A program made the position numbers and the translations under genes. From contig CAIQJP010000099.1 of NCBI GenBank assembly GCA_903872155.1, positions 1 through 64,000 on the forward strand: a stretch of DNA of 64,000 nucleotides. Direction: 5' to 3'. The DNA is from an uncultured Actinomycetes bacterium (GTDB lineage Bacteria; Actinomycetota; Acidimicrobiia; Acidimicrobiales; Ilumatobacteraceae). This document shows, in pieces, positions 26,349 through 36,106 of this stretch. The number at the start of each line of letters is the position of its first letter. Within the stretch, counting starts at the first letter, position 1. Below the pieces are notes generated by a model, which was not told the DNA's origin, ran no database searches, and saw nothing but the letters and a program-made list of their open reading frames with translations.

Positions 26349-27293
26349 CTACGACTTGAGCGCTGACACGATTGTTGATGCGAGATTCGTCATGAAAGTT
26401 GCATACGACCCATCATCAGGTAGTACATGCGTCGAAATTTCCATGACTTTGGCTCCTGAATCTTTAGCCAACGAATCAGCAACGTCATCAGAAGTGCCGA
26501 GTTCGGTGAAAATCACATGCACTTGATTAGCTTTGATCTTCCCAACAAGCGCCGTCATATCAGCGGCCGATGCTTCAGATTTGCTCGACAGATTAGGAAT
26601 GATTGCGCCAATCAAGGTGAAGTTATAACGACGAGCGAAGTATCCCAAAGATTCGTGTCCAGTAATCAACAGACGGTTCTCAGGTTCAAGTGTGCTTATT
26701 GATTTTTCAATGTTGTGATCAAGAGTGAGCAAGTCTTCTGAAACCTTTGCGGTTTGGTCAGACACCTCAATATTGACGCTCGCTAATTTTTCGCCGAGTG
26801 CTTGAACAACTTCAGCCATCACTGACGGATCAGTCCAGATATGTGGATCTTTTGCGCCAACTGCTTGATCGGCATCTGTTGGGTCAGCACCTTCGCCTTC
26901 TCCAACTCGACGGGGAGTGATGTGATCGGTCGCCACAAAAATATCAACGTGATCATCTTGTGCTTGTTTCAACACATCAACGAGCCCTGCCTCAAGCCCG
27001 AGTCCATTTGTGACCACGAGGTCGGCGTTCTGCAACTTCTCGATGTCCTTTGCCGACGGTTGCCATTCATGGGGATCACTCCCATTGGGCATCAAGACCG
27101 TGACGTCAGCTGATGTTCCAACAACTTCTCGAACCAATGAACCCAAAATCGAGTACGTGACAACAACACTCGGGCGATCTGAGGACCCATCGGGAGTCGA
27201 ACCTTTCGCGCCACACGACGTCACCACCATCACGACGGCCGCACCAGCGGCGACACAACGCCCGAACCACTTGAGGTGCCTGACATGACTCAC
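26349..27293 (-). CDS. znuA: Zinc-binding lipoprotein, ABC transporter substrate-binding protein
   Basis: 314 residues. A lipoprotein signal (basic start, hydrophobic AAGAAVVMVV, lipobox VTSC) anchors it outside the membrane. Cluster A-I metal receptor with ligands in GSDPHEWQPS, DPHIWTDP and ITGHESLGYF; the loop between the first two His is acidic rather than His-rich. First gene of znuABC. The ATG is only 8 nt from a Zur-type box, so the mRNA is likely to be leaderless or nearly so and repressed by zinc-loaded Zur. Confidence 0.9.
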   Translation of the reverse strand: MSHVRHLKWFGRCVAAGAAVVMVVTSCGAKGSTPDGSSDRPSVVVTYSILGSLVREVVGTSADVTVLMPNGSDPHEWQPSAKDIEKLQNADLVVTNGLGLEAGLVDVLKQAQDDHVDIFVATDHITPRRVGEGEGADPTDADQAVGAKDPHIWTDPSVMAEVVQALGEKLASVNIEVSDQTAKVSEDLLTLDHNIEKSISTLEPENRLLITGHESLGYFARRYNFTLIGAIIPNLSSKSEASAADMTALVGKIKANQVHVIFTELGTSDDVADSLAKDSGAKVMEISTHVLPDDGSYATFMTNLASTIVSALKS

Positions 27294-27300
27294 AACATAA

Positions 27301-27315
27301 TGGTAATGATTCTCA
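27301..27315. promoter_or_regulatory. Zur-type operator
   Basis: TGGTAATGATTCTCA matches the actinobacterial Zur box pattern (TGxxAATGATTxTCA), with five of seven half-site positions symmetric about the central G. It lies upstream of znuA and overlaps its likely promoter region. Zinc-bound Zur would repress znuABC. Confidence 0.72.
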
Positions 27316-27380
27316 TTTATAAACGCAACACTTCAGACCTTTCTTGGGCAGCATTCCCCCGCACGCACTACGGTCTGATC

Positions 27381-28598
27381 ATGGTTTCCGCATTTTTGCA
27401 CCCCTTCGCCAAACCCACTCGAACCGATTTTCGAACCCTTGTGCGTGGCCAAGGTGCCGTGGTGTACGACAACCAGGGCAACCAGTACATCGATGGCATG
27501 GCGAGCCTCTGGTACTGCGCAGTGGGGCACGGTCGAAGCGATATGGCCGAATCAATCGCTCGTCAAGCCGGCACATTGGCGGCCTACTCAACCTTTGATC
27601 CATTCACCAATGAACCTGCCGAAGAACTCGCTGCAAAGTTGGTGTCTATTGGCCCCATGCCCGACTCACGGGTTTTCTACACGTCGTCTGGTTCTGAGGC
27701 TGTTGATACGGCAATGAAGTTGGCGCGGCTCGCCCATGTCCAAGCCGGACACCCCGAGCGCACCTTGATCATTTCTCGGCAACGCGGCTATCACGGCACT
27801 GCTTATGGTGGAACGAGTGCCCAAGGAATTCCGCCCAACCGCGAAGGTTATGGTCCGCTCGTTGGCGATGTTGAACAAGTGCCCGCTGATGACATCGAAG
27901 CGTTGGCGACCGTCATGGCACAACGCGGCAACACCATCGCGGCAATTCTCGTTGAGCCATTGCAAGGGGCCGGTGGTGTTTTCCCACCGACCGAGGGTTA
28001 CCTGCAGAGCGTTCGTCGCTTATGCGATCAACACGGAGCATTTCTCATTTTCGATGAAGTCATCAGTGGCTTTGGAAGATTAGGAACTTGGTTCGCTGCT
28101 CACAAATACAACGTTCGCCCCGACATGGTGACGTTCGCGAAGGCTGTCACCTCTGGCTATCAACCTCTTGGTGGCGTCTTTGTCGGACCAGCAGTTCGTC
28201 AACCCCTCGAAGCCGATCCCGCATTCTTCTTACGGACCGGCTTCACTTACTCCGGCCACCCAACTGCCTGTGCTGCCGCATTGACCAACATTGAAATTCT
28301 TGAGCGTGAAGATTTGCTCAATCGTTCGCTTCATATCGGCAAACGACTATCCACCGGATTGCAAGCCCTTGCTGACGACGGAATGGTCGCAGCAATTCGT
28401 GGCGATGGTTCGGTGTGGGCGGTCTCGCACCATCCCCACAACGACCCAGTCGTCATTCGTGATCGCATGATGAACCTTGGCGTCATTACTCGAGCAATTG
28501 GCGCTGATGCCAACACCTTCTGCCCGCCATTCGTCATCAGCGATGCCCAGATTGACCAAATCATTGATGTCCTTGCCACTGCACTCAAAGCGAACTGA
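27381..28598 (+). CDS. Class III PLP-dependent aminotransferase
   Basis: 405 residues from ATG 27381; the frame opens at 27276 but that part overlaps the Zur region and znuA start. YIDGMASLWYCAVGHG, YTSSGSEAVDTAMKLAR (PLP phosphate), RGYHGTAYGG, LIFDEVISGFGRLG (Asp to the pyridine N) and FAKAVTSGYQPLGG with the Schiff-base Lys identify an omega-amino acid:pyruvate or related aminotransferase. The amino donor is unknown. It is probably co-transcribed with the P450 that follows after 9 nt. Confidence 0.9.
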   Translation: MVSAFLHPFAKPTRTDFRTLVRGQGAVVYDNQGNQYIDGMASLWYCAVGHGRSDMAESIARQAGTLAAYSTFDPFTNEPAEELAAKLVSIGPMPDSRVFYTSSGSEAVDTAMKLARLAHVQAGHPERTLIISRQRGYHGTAYGGTSAQGIPPNREGYGPLVGDVEQVPADDIEALATVMAQRGNTIAAILVEPLQGAGGVFPPTEGYLQSVRRLCDQHGAFLIFDEVISGFGRLGTWFAAHKYNVRPDMVTFAKAVTSGYQPLGGVFVGPAVRQPLEADPAFFLRTGFTYSGHPTACAAALTNIEILEREDLLNRSLHIGKRLSTGLQALADDGMVAAIRGDGSVWAVSHHPHNDPVVIRDRMMNLGVITRAIGADANTFCPPFVISDAQIDQIIDVLATALKAN

Positions 28599-28607
28599 AC
28601 AAAACCA

Positions 28608-29825
28608 ATGAACAAACCAGCATTCAATCCTTTTGATCCAGCGTTTCGCGCGAATCCCTATCCATTTTACGATGCATTGCGCGAACAAGACCCAGTCCAC
28701 ATCACGCCGTACGGAAACGTCATTCTCACACGATTTGAAGATGTGTCATGGACATTGCGCAGCAACGATTTCAGCCGCGATATTGATGCAACAGCAAATG
28801 AACCCACTGAGCCGCTGGCGAAAGCGAAATGGGATCGACGTCAGGATCGCACCGGTGCCAAGACAATTTTGAACCTCGATCCTCCCGATCACACCCGCTT
28901 ACGACGACTCGTGAGCAAAGCATTTACACCAACTTCCATCGAACGTTTACGTCCCCGAATTCAACAGCTTGTTGATGACGTACTTGACCGTGCCGCAGCA
29001 AGTGGCGGAATGGAACTCGTCGACGACCTCGCCTTCCCGATCCCCTTCCAAGTGATTTCTGATTTACTTGATATGCCCACCGATCGTGCCGATGAAATGC
29101 GCGATTGGAGCCAATTGATCACCTTGGCACTCGAGCCAACATCAACAATGGAAGACCTCTCTCGAACCGACGCAGCATTCGCTGAATTGATTCCGTACCT
29201 GTTCACCGTGATTGAAGATCGTCGTGCTCATCCTGGAGACGACCTACTGTCGGCTCTTCTTGCAGTTGAAGATGAGGGTGATGTGCTCAGACTTGACGAA
29301 CTGATTTCATTCGTCGTACTTCTCTATATCGCGGGCCACGAAACGACCGTCAATCTGATCGGCAACTCGGTTAATGCTTTATTGAAACACCCCGACCAAA
29401 TTGCTCTTTGGGAAGCGGACGCCTCTATTGGCACTCGGGCCATTGACGAACTTTTACGCTTTGACGGCCCAGTTCAACAGACCGTACGTGTTCCCATCGT
29501 GCCGGTTACCTATCAAACGCTCAACGGCCCGTATGTCGTTGAGCCAGGAACTGTCGTGACCACCGTCCTCGGTGCGGGCAATCACGATCCAGCAATGTTC
29601 AACGATCCAAATACGCTGCACCTCGACCGAGCAAACTCAAATCGACACTTGGCCTTTGCTGGGGGTATCCACTATTGCCTCGGGGCAAGCCTGGCCAAAC
29701 TTGAAGCCGAAATTGCTGTTGGATCGATCGTTTCTCGATTCCCAAATATGCAAGCCGTCGGTGACATCACGTGGCGCGATCGACTCACCATTCGTGGTGT
29801 CGATCACTTGCAACTTGAGTTTTAA
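28608..29825 (+). CDS. Cytochrome P450
   Basis: 405 residues. I-helix AGHETT, ExxR helix ELLRF and heme loop FAGGIHYCLG with the ligand at about Cys357. Substrate recognition loops do not allow an assignment. It follows the aminotransferase by 9 nt, which may link transamination and oxidation of one compound. The stop lies 3 nt from the stop of the convergent SDR, with no terminator between. Confidence 0.92.
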   Translation: MNKPAFNPFDPAFRANPYPFYDALREQDPVHITPYGNVILTRFEDVSWTLRSNDFSRDIDATANEPTEPLAKAKWDRRQDRTGAKTILNLDPPDHTRLRRLVSKAFTPTSIERLRPRIQQLVDDVLDRAAASGGMELVDDLAFPIPFQVISDLLDMPTDRADEMRDWSQLITLALEPTSTMEDLSRTDAAFAELIPYLFTVIEDRRAHPGDDLLSALLAVEDEGDVLRLDELISFVVLLYIAGHETTVNLIGNSVNALLKHPDQIALWEADASIGTRAIDELLRFDGPVQQTVRVPIVPVTYQTLNGPYVVEPGTVVTTVLGAGNHDPAMFNDPNTLHLDRANSNRHLAFAGGIHYCLGASLAKLEAEIAVGSIVSRFPNMQAVGDITWRDRLTIRGVDHLQLEF

Positions 29826-29828
29826 AAC

Positions 29829-30641
29829 TTATTTGCGAGTCTTGTACTTGACGGCACGATTACCGTTTTCGTCACGAGTATCAAACTGTTCAGAAAGATC
29901 TTCGATCCACTGAATCGTTCCCGAACGATCCATCAGATCGGGAGCAATCACGAGTGCAGCGATAGCGCGACCAACACCGAGTGTCGTCTGCGCTGCCGTG
30001 AGATCGGTTCCTCGTTCACCCGAAACCGCCTGAATGAACTCAGTCGCAACCGAACCCGGATACACCGAACAACAAGCGATTCCCTTGGGCTTCAACTCAA
30101 GAGCCATGTCGGCACTCAGTCGATCAAGACCAGCCTTACCTGCGCCGTACGAAGAACTGAAGTGATACGAACTTCCACCTGGCGATGAGACGTTAATGAT
30201 CGACCCACCAGTACCAGCAGCAAACAACAACGGCGCGGCGTACCACGAAGCGATGTAATGAGCCCGAAGACCAATACCTACTTGATCGTCCCAAATGCTC
30301 ACGGGGTGATCCCAAAAGCCACCGCCCCATGCTGGCGGATCGGGAATCTTGTAGACGTTGTTCACCAAGATGTCGATCTTGCCGACTTCGGCTTTAATGC
30401 GCGCGAACAACGCGGCGATCTGCGCGTCATCTCCATGATCGACCTGAATAGCAATACCTTTGCCGCCAGCTTCGTTAACCATTTTGACAGTCGTGTCAAT
30501 CGTAAGAGGTCCATCACCCGTTGAGCGGCCGGTGATGTACACAGTTGCGCCCTTCTCGGCAAAGGCAATCGCGGTACCGCGACCGATACCTCGGCTTGAA
30601 CCAGTGACGACTGCAATCTTTCCTTCAAGTTCGCGACTCAT
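29829..30641 (-). CDS. Short-chain dehydrogenase/reductase, DHRS1-like
   Basis: 270 residues. NAD(P) site TGSSRGIGRG, followed by YITGRST whose basic residue favours NADP(H); NNVYKIPDPPAWGGGFWD is a long loop typical of the DHRS1 branch; catalytic Ser in NVSSPGGSS and YGAGK. It oxidises or reduces a hydroxyl/keto group of a lipid-like substrate. The ATG overlaps the stop of the upstream P450, so it is the last gene of the 34671-29829 operon. Confidence 0.88.
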   Translation of the reverse strand: MSRELEGKIAVVTGSSRGIGRGTAIAFAEKGATVYITGRSTGDGPLTIDTTVKMVNEAGGKGIAIQVDHGDDAQIAALFARIKAEVGKIDILVNNVYKIPDPPAWGGGFWDHPVSIWDDQVGIGLRAHYIASWYAAPLLFAAGTGGSIINVSSPGGSSYHFSSSYGAGKAGLDRLSADMALELKPKGIACCSVYPGSVATEFIQAVSGERGTDLTAAQTTLGVGRAIAALVIAPDLMDRSGTIQWIEDLSEQFDTRDENGNRAVKYKTRK

Positions 30642-31912
30642 GCGGTGACGCCTTTGGCCGCAGTGAACTCAATGTCAAGATCAGTCAAACCACGAAGCAT
30701 GAAACTTGGGAAATACTGATACTTGTTCGACTCAGACAACGTGATGGTGTCGATGCGCTTTGACAATTCTTCGGCCGCTACCTTGCCTTCGAGACGTGAC
30801 AAGTTGGCACCCAAGCAGAAGTGAATTCCCTTACCGAAAGCCAAGTTCTCACGGAGGTGATCACGCATCGGGCAGAACTCATCAGGCTTGTCGTACAAAA
30901 CTTCATCGCGGTTTGCTGATGCAAAAACGATGATGATGCGCTGACCTTTCGTGAGTTGTACTCCCCCAAGTTCAACATCTTTGGTGACGACTCGCCACAT
31001 ACCTTGAGTAGGAGTCGACAAACGCAATGTTTCTTCGAACACCTTTTCAGCTCGTGACGGATCAGCCTTGAGTGCCGCCCATTCTTCGGGGTTCTCGGCG
31101 AGCAAACGAATCATCTCAGTGAGTGACTTAGTAGTCGTTTCGTTTCCGGCAACTAACAACTGCTGAATGATGCTCAACATTTCGGGCATATCAAGCTGGC
31201 GCTTGTCGGTCACTTCGGGATCATCATCATCGATTGATGCATTGAGCAGATTCGTCAAAATATCGTCTTGTGGATTGGTGCGACGAAGTTCAATCTGCTC
31301 GGCGAAGTAATGCTGGAATTCATTAACGCCGTACTCAGCTTGAAGGCGCTGTTCGATGGTGATGTTGGTTCCAATACCGGCGATCGAGTCATCTGACCAA
31401 CGCTTGAAATCGGCCAAACGATCGTCGGGAACATTCAGCGCCTTGGCGATTACTCGAACAGGTAACGGCACGCCGAATTCCTTCACGAATTCGATGCGAC
31501 CTTTATCAATCCAAGAATTGATCAACTCAACAGTGATCTGACGAACGATAGGTTCCATTTCAGCAATGACCTTCGGGTGGAAGGCGCGAGCTACTAAACG
31601 ACGGTAACGAGTGTGATCTGGCTGATCGGCCGTCAACATGGTTGGCACTCGCGGGTATCCAGCTGCCATGACTTCAGCAAACTTTTCACGATCTGCCGAA
31701 CTCAATGGCATACCTGCACCACCGAACATTGATGAATATGTCTGTGGATCGCGCAAGACCTGCATCACCAAGTCATGCTTGGTCACGAGGTGTACGCCAA
31801 GACCCGGCACGGGATGTACCGGTGCTTCTTCTCGCATCTGTGCATAGTGCGGGAATGGACACTGCTGCGTTGAAGGATCAAATGGGTTAAAGGTGCTGAT
31901 GTCTACGGCCAT
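30638..31912 (-). CDS. Cytochrome P450
   Basis: 424 residues. The I-helix motif is AGNETT, with Asn in place of the usual Asp/His; ExxR helix ETLRL; heme loop FGKGIHFCLG, Cys366. It lies third in a minus operon after the PEP-swivel protein and the LLM oxidoreductase and is coupled by a 4-nt overlap to the SDR. A hydroxylation followed by dehydrogenation is a simple reading of this pair. Confidence 0.92.
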   Translation of the reverse strand: MAVDISTFNPFDPSTQQCPFPHYAQMREEAPVHPVPGLGVHLVTKHDLVMQVLRDPQTYSSMFGGAGMPLSSADREKFAEVMAAGYPRVPTMLTADQPDHTRYRRLVARAFHPKVIAEMEPIVRQITVELINSWIDKGRIEFVKEFGVPLPVRVIAKALNVPDDRLADFKRWSDDSIAGIGTNITIEQRLQAEYGVNEFQHYFAEQIELRRTNPQDDILTNLLNASIDDDDPEVTDKRQLDMPEMLSIIQQLLVAGNETTTKSLTEMIRLLAENPEEWAALKADPSRAEKVFEETLRLSTPTQGMWRVVTKDVELGGVQLTKGQRIIIVFASANRDEVLYDKPDEFCPMRDHLRENLAFGKGIHFCLGANLSRLEGKVAAEELSKRIDTITLSESNKYQYFPSFMLRGLTDLDIEFTAAKGVTA

Positions 31913-31960
31913 GATGTGCTCTTTCTGAGAAACGAATGGGATTGAAATGAGAAATTCGGA

Positions 31961-32932
31961 TTACTTGCCGGCGAGGCGTTCAACGACGGGAATCACTGCA
32001 TCGATCACCGAAGCGCCAAAGCTGACATAACTAATGCCAAAGCGTTCACGGCGTTCAACAATGCGATCACAGATTTCGTCGACTGATCCAATGAGGGCAT
32101 TGGGATGTTCGGCGAACACTTCGGGAGTCATTCCAAACATGGGCGCCATCTTGGCGCGGGTACCTGCACCATCTGGTGTGACGATTGTGAAGTAGGCCGC
32201 AATTTCGATTTCAATCTGGTCAAATCGAGCGCCCGCGCCATCTTTGATCCACTGAATCTTTTGATCTGTCAACTCTGCAGTCGATGAACCGATTCCATCG
32301 GCACCCAACTTTCCAGAAGAGTTATTGAAGTTCAACGACACGATGTCGGCTTCGCGTCCAGCAATCGTGAGGATTCGCTTGGCTCCTCCGCCAATCATGA
32401 TCGGAGGACCAGACTTGGTAAACGGCTTGGGAACCGCTTCAAAACCAACGGCATGAACATGCGGCGTATCGATGTTCAATTCGCCTTCAGCGAATGAAGC
32501 ACGCAATAGTGCGATGACTTCTTCGAAACGATCAATTCGAACTCCGGCACGATCAAAGGGAACTCCGATTGCTTCGTACTCGCCTTGTAGCCAACCAGCG
32601 CCTAAACCGAGTTCAAGTCGACCTTCAGAAAAGAAGTCAAGAGTTGCTACTTCTTTGGCCAACATCACTGGGTTGCGATAGTCAACACACAACACGCGAC
32701 AACCAACTTTGATGGTGCTGGTTGCTTCGGCTGCAACAGCCATCGCCGGAATTGCAGCAACGGTTTGCACGGGGTGACCTGTCGCGGTCAGGGCCGGTCC
32801 AGGTCCGATGATGTGGTCGGCTAAGTGAAATGACGAGAAACCCGATGACTCGGCTTTCCGGGCGAGTTCACGCCATTCTTTGCCAGAGTTCGGCGCATAG
32901 GCCTGTAGTCCGAAGCGAAATGGCTTACTCAT
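31961..32932 (-). CDS. LLM-class (luciferase-like) F420-dependent oxidoreductase
   Basis: 323 residues of a TIM barrel: FGLQAYAPNSGKEWRELARKAESSGFSSFHLADH, then RVLCVDYRNPVMLAKEVATLDFFSEGRLELGLGAGW and PIMIGGGAKRILTIAGREADIVSLN. This matches the actinobacterial TIGR03621-type family, thought to use coenzyme F420 rather than FMN. It transfers hydride to or from an unknown substrate. The start overlaps the stop of the PEP-swivel gene (ATGA), so the two are co-translated. Confidence 0.86.
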   Translation of the reverse strand: MSKPFRFGLQAYAPNSGKEWRELARKAESSGFSSFHLADHIIGPGPALTATGHPVQTVAAIPAMAVAAEATSTIKVGCRVLCVDYRNPVMLAKEVATLDFFSEGRLELGLGAGWLQGEYEAIGVPFDRAGVRIDRFEEVIALLRASFAEGELNIDTPHVHAVGFEAVPKPFTKSGPPIMIGGGAKRILTIAGREADIVSLNFNNSSGKLGADGIGSSTAELTDQKIQWIKDGAGARFDQIEIEIAAYFTIVTPDGAGTRAKMAPMFGMTPEVFAEHPNALIGSVDEICDRIVERRERFGISYVSFGASVIDAVIPVVERLAGK

Positions 32933-34671
32933 GCTGGAACCTCCAAGATTGTGACGGCACCAGTGTCGCCGTTGACTTCAATGAGAGCACCGTCAGGGAT
33001 ACGCACTGTTGCATCGGTTGCCGAAACAACACAGGGCAAACCAAGTTCGCGACTCACGATGATGGCGTGACTGATCGCTGCGCCAACGTTGACGACGACA
33101 GCACCACACGACATGAATAAAGGAGTCCACGCTGGATCGGTGTTGGGAGCAATGAGCACATCACCTGGCTCAAGATCACCAGGCTCGGTCGGATCAAGAA
33201 TCACACGAGCGCGACCGACGTATTGACCAGTACAGCCGGGAACACCCTGCACAACTTCGCCAACGGTGGCTTTAGCCGCGTTTGACTGACCCTTCTTCTT
33301 ATACTCACTCAATGGCGGAACGATCCCGTTCTTAATGAAGAACGGCGGCTCAAGCAATTGCAATTCTTGCCATTGCGCATGACGACTGGCGAGAGTTTCT
33401 GTCAGCGAAGCGCCTTCAAACAAGAACTGATCAAGTTCAGAATCAAGCAAAGCGAACACATGATGAGGATCTTTCAAGGTGCCTTCAGCGGCACGACGAC
33501 GACCAAGCTCACGAAACGCCATACGAACTTCGTGGAGCGCTCGAATGATGTTGGTCTTCGTACGTTCGCGGATTGCCATTTGCGAACTAGCGATCAATGC
33601 ACCTTCTAGTTGGCCCGCAAGTTCTTCACCGAGTGGCTTGACTTTGGCGCGAATGTCCTCGGTGAGAGCCTTACGCTCTTCAGCCTTACGAGCATTTCGA
33701 ATCTTGGGAGATTCGCTATCTGACTGCAAACGAATACGGTCAATCACTGCAAGTGCGTACTCGGGCTTAGTTTCCCAAGTGTCGGCACTAATTTCCCATT
33801 CATTAGGACCACGTGAACCAAATTCAACAATGAACTGAGCAAAGTCGGATACAAACTTCTTTGCATCCGCACTACTCGAAGCTTGCAAGCGTCCCAACAA
33901 GCCGGCCACGCCAGCATTGAACTCTTTGGTGACGTCACTCGATGCATTGACACTGCGCGAGAGATCCCACATGCGATAGCTAGGTTCTGCCGAGTCAACA
34001 TCGCCGATACCAGCAATCAACTTCATGGCAGTTTCGGGCTCACCAAGTGCTGCACACACTGCTCCCAAAATTCCGGGTGCAATGGCCGAGTCTGATGACG
34101 GCGGGGTGTGGCTATCAAACAACTTGCGCAACAACGGCTGGAACATCCGAGCACGCGTCAACAATCCGGCGTCAGACAGAGTTGAAAGATCGGGACGAGC
34201 CTGACGAAGGGCAATCGTCATTTCTTTTTCAGCGTCAACTTCGGGAATTGAAGTGTTGGACATGACCCAACCCAGGTGCGCCAACACACCTTCGGCCATC
34301 TCGGGACGCTCATCAAGCGGATGTGCCTCATACGGCGGAACTTCGGGGTGATCACCAAAGAAAGCAAGGTCGAGTTGTTCGACGGTCAGGAGTGGGCTTC
34401 GAACTGCTTGCATACGCACGTTGGCCAAGTTGATATAGAAGTAACCAGCAAAGAAACCGCACACTTCGGGCTCACCGTCGGTGAACTCGTCAAGGGTGTA
34501 GTTGCCACCACGCACGTAGCCGTCACGCCAACCGAGCAAAATGCCGTTCTCCCAGCAAAATTGCTGACTCAGTGGGCTCGCCGAAACACTGAGAACCTCA
34601 CCAGCATTGGCGCGGGTGTAGTGCGGCCAGCGCTTACTCGGCGCTCGGTCTGTTATCCAACGATCAGCCAT
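32929..34671 (-). CDS. PEP-utilising-enzyme His-swivel protein lacking an ATP-grasp domain
   Basis: 580 residues. The C-terminal 110 residues are a PEP-utiliser mobile domain: GVPGCTGQYVGRARVI, GDVLIAPNTDPAWTPLF and the phosphohistidine motif AISHAIIVSRELGLPC. The large N-terminal part (SASPLSQQFCWENG, GYFYINLANVRMQ) resembles the substrate-binding module of rifampicin phosphotransferase or PEP-synthase-like proteins. The ATP-grasp domain that should charge the His is absent and not encoded elsewhere in the window. It may work with a partner in trans or as a degenerate scaffold. First gene of the operon, with an operator-like repeat 41 nt upstream. Confidence 0.78.
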   Translation of the reverse strand: MADRWITDRAPSKRWPHYTRANAGEVLSVSASPLSQQFCWENGILLGWRDGYVRGGNYTLDEFTDGEPEVCGFFAGYFYINLANVRMQAVRSPLLTVEQLDLAFFGDHPEVPPYEAHPLDERPEMAEGVLAHLGWVMSNTSIPEVDAEKEMTIALRQARPDLSTLSDAGLLTRARMFQPLLRKLFDSHTPPSSDSAIAPGILGAVCAALGEPETAMKLIAGIGDVDSAEPSYRMWDLSRSVNASSDVTKEFNAGVAGLLGRLQASSSADAKKFVSDFAQFIVEFGSRGPNEWEISADTWETKPEYALAVIDRIRLQSDSESPKIRNARKAEERKALTEDIRAKVKPLGEELAGQLEGALIASSQMAIRERTKTNIIRALHEVRMAFRELGRRRAAEGTLKDPHHVFALLDSELDQFLFEGASLTETLASRHAQWQELQLLEPPFFIKNGIVPPLSEYKKKGQSNAAKATVGEVVQGVPGCTGQYVGRARVILDPTEPGDLEPGDVLIAPNTDPAWTPLFMSCGAVVVNVGAAISHAIIVSRELGLPCVVSATDATVRIPDGALIEVNGDTGAVTILEVPA

Positions 34672-34711
34672 GTCAATCCCCTCGGTGCGGCGTAATTACT
34701 GCCGTCCTAGA

Positions 34712-34731
34712 AACTAACCGATTGATTAGTT
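34712..34731. promoter_or_regulatory. Operator-like inverted repeat, site 1
   Basis: AACTAACCGATTGATTAGTT pairs at eight of ten positions and is identical at 17 of 20 bases to site 2 (36111-36130). It lies 41 nt upstream of the PEP-swivel gene start on the minus strand. Size and symmetry fit a TetR-family repressor. Confidence 0.62.
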
Positions 34732-34768
34732 CTGCCGCTACGCCAAGGTCATTACTGACCTCGAAAGA

Positions 34769-36064
34769 CTAATTCTTTGGCGTTGCGGTGATCTTGAGGC
34801 TGGTCAATCCACGCAACACGAATGAGTCGCCGTACGGGAAGTCGTTATCGGGGGTCAATCGAATGTCATCTAAGTGCTCGAGAACTAATTGCAGGGCGAT
34901 TCGTGCTTCGGCCCGAGCCAATCCGGCTCCTGGGCAGAAATGCTCGCCATTTCCGAAGGCCAAATGGTCTTTCACATTGGCCCGTTCGGGGTCAATGGCG
35001 TCAGGGGCCGCAAACTTGCATTCGTCGCGGTTGGCCGAGGCGAAAACCAGCCACATATGGTCGCCAGCAGGAATCGTGGTTCCAGCGATTTCAACATCAA
35101 CCTTGGCCTGACGGAAGAGTCCCCCAACTGGAGCCTCGCTGCGCAACATCTCTTCGACAAAGGCTTCGATCAGTTCGGGCTGTTGACGAAGACGGTTTTG
35201 CAGATCAGGGTTCTCGGCCAAACAACGGATCATGTTTGAAATCAAGTTGGTCGTTGTCTCATTGCCTGCAACCAAAAATTGTTGCAACATGCCGAGCTGC
35301 TCGTCATCAGTCAGTTCTTCGCCATCAATCTGAGCATTAGCGATGTCGCATAAGAGATCTCCAGTGGGGCTGGCCTTGCGAGCAGCGATCTGCGCCAAGA
35401 AATATTCAGTGAATTCTTTGGTTGAAATCAAAAAACCTCGCACTTGTTCAACCGATGGCGAATGGTTGCCAACGGGCATCACGATGTCGTCGGACCAACG
35501 CTTGAACGTGGCCAAATCTTCACCAGCCACGCCAAGAGCGATAGCGATGATCGTCATCGGTACGCCGACGGTAAATGTGCGCAAAATGTCGGTCTGCCCA
35601 TTGGCCTGTAAATCTTGCTTGACTCCTGCCAAGAGTTTGAGTGCGACCTCGGTGATTGTCGGTTCCATCGCCCGAATGCGGTCGGGGCGAAACGCTGGGT
35701 TCACCAATTTGCGCTGACGGCGATGATCTGGCGGATCAGCATTCAGCAGAACCGCCACCCGACCTCGAGTCATGGTGTTTGAACCCAAGAGAGCGGCCAT
35801 GTCGGGCTCTTGCATGAGTTGCATGATTCCGTTCATCAATGCTTCGCCAGCCGCCTGGGGGCCGGTCGGACTCAAACTCGAAAAGCGGTCGGTGTCACGA
35901 AGAATCGCGCGCACATCGTCGTAACGCGTGATGATCCAAGCGCCCAAGTCAGCATTGAATTGAACCCCTTCTTGGGCTCGCAACCCCGCGAAAATTGGGT
36001 ACGGGCACGCAATGGCCGCCTGCTTGCGGTGAATCAGGTCATCAATCACTAGTGATTCGCTCAT
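34769..36064 (-). CDS. Cytochrome P450
   Basis: 431 residues from ATG 36064, behind an AAAGAGA ribosome-binding site; an upstream ATG at 36109 would run into the operator repeat and is rejected. I-helix AGNETT, ExxR-type helix EMLRS, heme loop FGNGEHFCPG (Cys377), in which Pro replaces the common Leu after Cys. It shares the divergent promoter region with the molybdoenzyme operon and lies immediately upstream of the PEP-swivel operon. Confidence 0.92.
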   Translation of the reverse strand: MSESLVIDDLIHRKQAAIACPYPIFAGLRAQEGVQFNADLGAWIITRYDDVRAILRDTDRFSSLSPTGPQAAGEALMNGIMQLMQEPDMAALLGSNTMTRGRVAVLLNADPPDHRRQRKLVNPAFRPDRIRAMEPTITEVALKLLAGVKQDLQANGQTDILRTFTVGVPMTIIAIALGVAGEDLATFKRWSDDIVMPVGNHSPSVEQVRGFLISTKEFTEYFLAQIAARKASPTGDLLCDIANAQIDGEELTDDEQLGMLQQFLVAGNETTTNLISNMIRCLAENPDLQNRLRQQPELIEAFVEEMLRSEAPVGGLFRQAKVDVEIAGTTIPAGDHMWLVFASANRDECKFAAPDAIDPERANVKDHLAFGNGEHFCPGAGLARAEARIALQLVLEHLDDIRLTPDNDFPYGDSFVLRGLTSLKITATPKN

Positions 36065-36106
36065 TGAAGTTCTCTTTTCGTGAACTAAATCGACGTTGGG
36101 TCTGTT

